Assembly (NCBI GenBank): GCA_033439795.1
Contig: JAUTDP010000008.1
Location: 2,976,001 to 3,040,000 of the forward strand
Source of the DNA: Sordaria brevicollis
Taxonomy: Eukaryota > Ascomycota > Sordariomycetes > Sordariales > Sordariaceae
DNA: 64,000 bases
Direction of reading: 5' to 3'
A program made the translations under genes and the position numbers. Under the pieces are notes generated by a model. The model was not told the DNA's origin and did not search any database. It saw nothing but the letters and a program-made list of their open reading frames with translations. This document shows positions 60,786-64,000 of this stretch, piece by piece (the stretch's first letter is position 1; every line of letters starts with the position of its first letter).

Positions 60786-61742
60786 GATGGGCCACCTGGT
60801 TTCTTGGATAATGACGGGATCGTTGATGGGTTGGAAGCGCAAATGTTGAAATAGAAAGCAATGTCACAGACTGCAGTAGTTCGAAAGACGAAGGAGTTAA
60901 AAGAGACGTTGGTAGTTGTTGTAAGTTCAAGGACTGGATGAAATGGTCAAACAGTAGCGAGGTAGCCTATAGCGTAATTGTGCAGCCTATCTGCGAGATT
61001 CCAGAACTGGTGGAGATGGTGTCTGGGTGTCACAGCCACTTAACCGAATGACGGGGGGTTCACGTCGTTTCAAGGTCGCACTTATTCTAAGGTACTTATT
61101 CCATACCTTGGATGTCCAGAAAAAATTAAATGAAGGTGCCTGAATATATGTATTCGGATCCTGCCTTCTCCTGGTTTGAAACATGGAACAGTCTTGGTTT
61201 TGGGTTCGGTTCACGGCATCAGTCGCATGTGAGCTTGGGCTGCGGGGGCCCATTCATGCCATGCCGTGGTCCGATTACGTCGCCCGAGGACCTGAGCCAC
61301 AACTTAATGACGGGCAGGCGCACATGATAAGGGGATACGAAGCATGGTACACAATAATAGTCATAGCTGCAGCCACACTCTACGTATTCGTTGCAAGTAT
61401 TCTGTGCACTGATAAGCGCGATAACCCAGCAGTGACGTCTCATGCGGCATGCCAGCCCCGTGCAATTACACACCTTCCCGCCTACCGGTTCGCAAGCCCG
61501 GAACTAACCCGTTCCCGCATATCCACGCTTCCCTTCCCCGGATCGTCGTCGTGCGCGTGAGTGCCTCGTGCGAACGAGACAGCGTCCTCCGAGCCTCCTC
61601 CACTGAGCATCTTCTCTTCCATCCCAATCGCCCTACCTCCCGTCACCTCACCCCGGACCAGATCGTACGGAAACTCCAATCGACTATCCTCACCGAACCG
61701 AATTATACGGCAACACCCATCATCACACATGCGATAGCAATA
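60786..61742. promoter_or_regulatory. Divergent upstream region of the CUE gene and vps20
   Basis: 957 bp between divergent genes. No gene of its own is supported. The frame at 61449-61853 merely reads through the vps20 start. Confidence 0.5.
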
Positions 61743-62552
61743 ATGGGTAACTCACCAAGCCGCGTCACGGCGCAAGACAAGTACGTTACCAACCTTCCAT
61801 GCCCGACCCGAAAGCCAACAACTAGAGGTATACACCAAATCAACGTCCACTAACCCCTTCCTCCTCTCACGTACAGAGCAATCCTCGACCTCAAAACCCA
61901 GCGCGACAAACTGCACCAATACCAGCGCAAGATCACCGTCCTAACAGACCGCGAGACGGCCATCGCGAAGCAGATGCTAGCAAAGGGGGACAAGCAACGA
62001 GCCCTCTTAGCTCTTCGACGAAAGAAATACCAAGAATCACTGCTACAAAAAACCGATGCGCAGCTCGAACAGCTAGAAAAGTTGACCTCCAGCGTCGAGT
62101 TCGCGCTCATACAAAAGGATGTCTTTTTCGGGCTGCAGCAAGGAACAAAAGTGCTGAAGGAGATTCATGCCGAGATGGGAGGACTGGAACATGTGGAGAA
62201 GATGATGGGGGAGACGGCGGAGGAGGTTGCTTATCAGCAGGTTCGTTTTGCTCCTTCTTCCCTATGCGGTGTCTGGGATAAGTGGCTGATTGTGGGTTAC
62301 CCAAAACAGGAAGTAAGCGAAATGCTAGGAGGCCGCATCTCCAACCAGGACGAAGACGAAGTCGAAGAAGAGCTGGCGGCGTTGGAGGCTGAGGTGGCTG
62401 CGAAGAACAAGCCGGTGTCGGTACAACCGGTACCACAGGTTCCGCTACCGAATGTGCCCGATACCGAGTTACCGTCGACACGGCCGTCGAGGGCGGAAGA
62501 GAGGCAGAAACAACAGCAGCGGCAAGAGGAGAGACAGGCCATGCTGGCTTGA
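61743..62552 (+). CDS. vps20: ESCRT-III subunit VPS20 (Snf7 family)
   Basis: Vps20/CHMP6 nucleates ESCRT-III polymers on endosomes after recruitment by ESCRT-II and is needed for multivesicular-body formation. Three exons: 61743-61780, 61877-62240 and 62310-62552, giving 214 residues, the usual length. It starts MGNSPSRVT, so Gly2 is a candidate N-myristoylation site as in known Vps20. The Snf7 helical core runs from KAILDLKTQRDKLHQYQRK through AIAKQMLAKGDKQRALLALR, KKYQESLLQKTDAQLEQLEK, and QKDVFFGLQQGTKVLKEIHA. The acidic C-terminal half includes EVSEMLGGRISNQDEDEVEE, a likely MIM-type helix, and ends Gln/Arg-rich. Intron phases agree and remove in-frame stops. Confidence 0.95.
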
Positions 62553-63500
62553 TGATGATAATGACATCGTCTTTACGATCATATAAACAGGGGAGATGGT
62601 GTTTAGGAGTTTTTGGATTGACGGCTATCATGGGCTTTACATAATACGTTTCGGGGCATTCGGGAAGTCAGCTTGGAGATTACCGTGAATACCCAACTAT
62701 TTAATTTCATGGTTTTGTTGCGCGAGAGGCAGGTGTTCATCGAGTCAACATCTGATTCAGATAACGTCCGTGGTACCTGTATAATACTACTGTCACCCCC
62801 CCCTTCCCGCCTTAAGAGTGACCCTCCCAGATTCATCACGCAAAGTTCAATATTAATGATAGAAATAGACGTGATGCTTGTACATTGGATCAGGTTTTGC
62901 CAATGCGCTACTATGACATGTTTGCATGCCTGAAACTTGCTCTCTCGTTTACATAGATCTTGAAGTACAACAAGTACTACACCCTACACCATACACAATG
63001 CCTTACTCGTACTTCATCTAATGCTGAAAACCTTGGTATGTAACAGGCCGTGATTCCTCATGATTTTCCCTACCCATGTACCAACATACATGGTCCTGAT
63101 TCTCTCCTCTTCTTGACAAAAATACAAAACGTCCACCGGGTATATGAATGTCCCATGCTCGCTCTCGAGTTTTTTTTAGACACCAGAAAATGCAACACGC
63201 CAACACCCCTACACAGTAATCATAACGCCTTGGTCATGCATTTCTAACAACATGACTCCGCTTTAATCCTCCTCCGATATCCACAGGGTATCTCAAAGTG
63301 TGTAAAAGAAGGACTTGCCACTCATTCGTGGCCGTGAAGAAGCTGAGAAAGAGCATCGTAATACAGACGCATGATCTTCTAGAAAATTAGACAGTAGATC
63401 TGTTCTACTGGACCCGGGGTCCCTTCCGTAAACTCCGATGCGGTGGTCGTATGCCGTATTTACGCTACATCGTACGCGTCGGAGACTTCGACCGTCTCTT
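62553..63500. other. Intergenic between convergent genes, nothing seen
   Basis: About 950 bp holding the 3' ends of vps20 and of the rightmost gene, which converge. Only short unsupported frames. Confidence 0.5.
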
Positions 63501-64000
63501 CTAATGGTGCGGCGGATATCCTGAAACTGGAGCGTACGTGGGGGTCCGGATTGGCGCATGGGTGGCTTGTGGTTGATACTGATAGTTGTGATCAACGGGA
63601 ACATATGCAGTAACAGGTTGGAAATGTCCGTCCGTCCTGTGAAGCCTGTTAGTAACCGGCGGCAAGAGAAAAAGAAAATGGTGCTTGAGATGTTACTTAC
63701 TCAATACCCAGGACCCTTTCCTGGCGCTTTACACTACCACTTGGATAGCCATCTGCATGGCGTTTGATGCCTGATACAATCTCCTCCGAGCGGTAATCGG
63801 CAGGCTGCTCATACCTTGCGATGACGCGCTCGGTTCGCGGATAAGCTGAATGTCCTGATCGAGAGTCATATATACGCTCGTCCTCGCGATAGGCATGTCC
63901 AGAATCCTGAGGGCGAGATTCCGTCGGTCGAGGGTCGTACAACTCTGCCTCCACCGGTACCGGCTGGGAACCGTGACGTTTTGGAAACTTGTTGGACACC
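63501..64000 (-). CDS. Unknown protein, C-terminal part (runs off right edge)
   Basis: The frame is open from the right edge to 63701. A 64-nt intron (63637-63700; donor GTAAGT, branch-like CTAAC, acceptor TTCACAG) joins it to a last exon 63636-63501 ending PPHH and stop. The product is disordered and rich in Arg, Asp, Tyr, Pro and Gln: YDPRPTESRPQDSGHAYRED, then RYEQPADYRSEEIVSG, then DGHFQPVTAYVPVDHNYQYQ. No domain is recognised; the N-terminus lies outside. Splice junctions and consistent composition support a real gene. Confidence 0.75.

Overview
The window looks like nuclear DNA of a filamentous ascomycete of the genus Neurospora or a very close relative. Genes have short introns with CTNAC-type branch sites. 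The nuc-2/PHO81-type gene reads like the N. crassa protein. Repeats are saturated with C-to-T and G-to-A changes that remove CpA/TpG, the signature of repeat-induced point mutation (RIP). Species and strain cannot be fixed from the sequence alone.

Left gene-rich part (1-20.8 kb): a partial, serine-rich unknown gene running off the left edge; a 1.1 kb AT-rich MITE with 37-bp terminal inverted repeats, a TA duplication and an internal tRNA-like relic; a divergent pair of chromosome-segregation genes (DASH subunit Dad2 and shugoshin); chaperonin subunit CCT3; a PRKRIP1/DUF1168 gene whose reading frame appears broken at a homopolymer; a histidine-phosphatase (phosphoglycerate mutase-like) gene; and a single-pass membrane protein with a Ser/Thr-rich ectodomain.

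Repeat-rich centre (20.8-52.6 kb): first a RIP-inactivated Ty1/copia retrotransposon (20822-26371), then about 3.7 kb of ordinary GC content without a recognisable gene, then about 22.5 kb of RIP-mutated heterochromatin-like DNA. This block is nested. A Helitron Rep/helicase relic is split by a chromodomain-type Gypsy element (34025-41477) flanked by a perfect 5-bp duplication (GAGGG). A solo LTR of the same Gypsy family (51268-51548, TTAAT duplication, opposite orientation) sits inside a Fot1/pogo transposase relic. Between them lies 5-6 kb of mutated DNA, including tandem repeats and an unrecognised decayed reading frame.

Right gene-rich part (52.6-64 kb): nuc-2/PHO81 (SPX plus ankyrin phosphate-sensing regulator, with its start codon apparently split by an intron), a CUE-domain ubiquitin-binding protein, ESCRT-III subunit VPS20, and the 3' part of an unknown Tyr/Pro-rich gene leaving the right edge. 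The genes are separate housekeeping loci, not an operon-like cluster. The most informative part is the nested transposon stratigraphy and the way RIP marks its edges.
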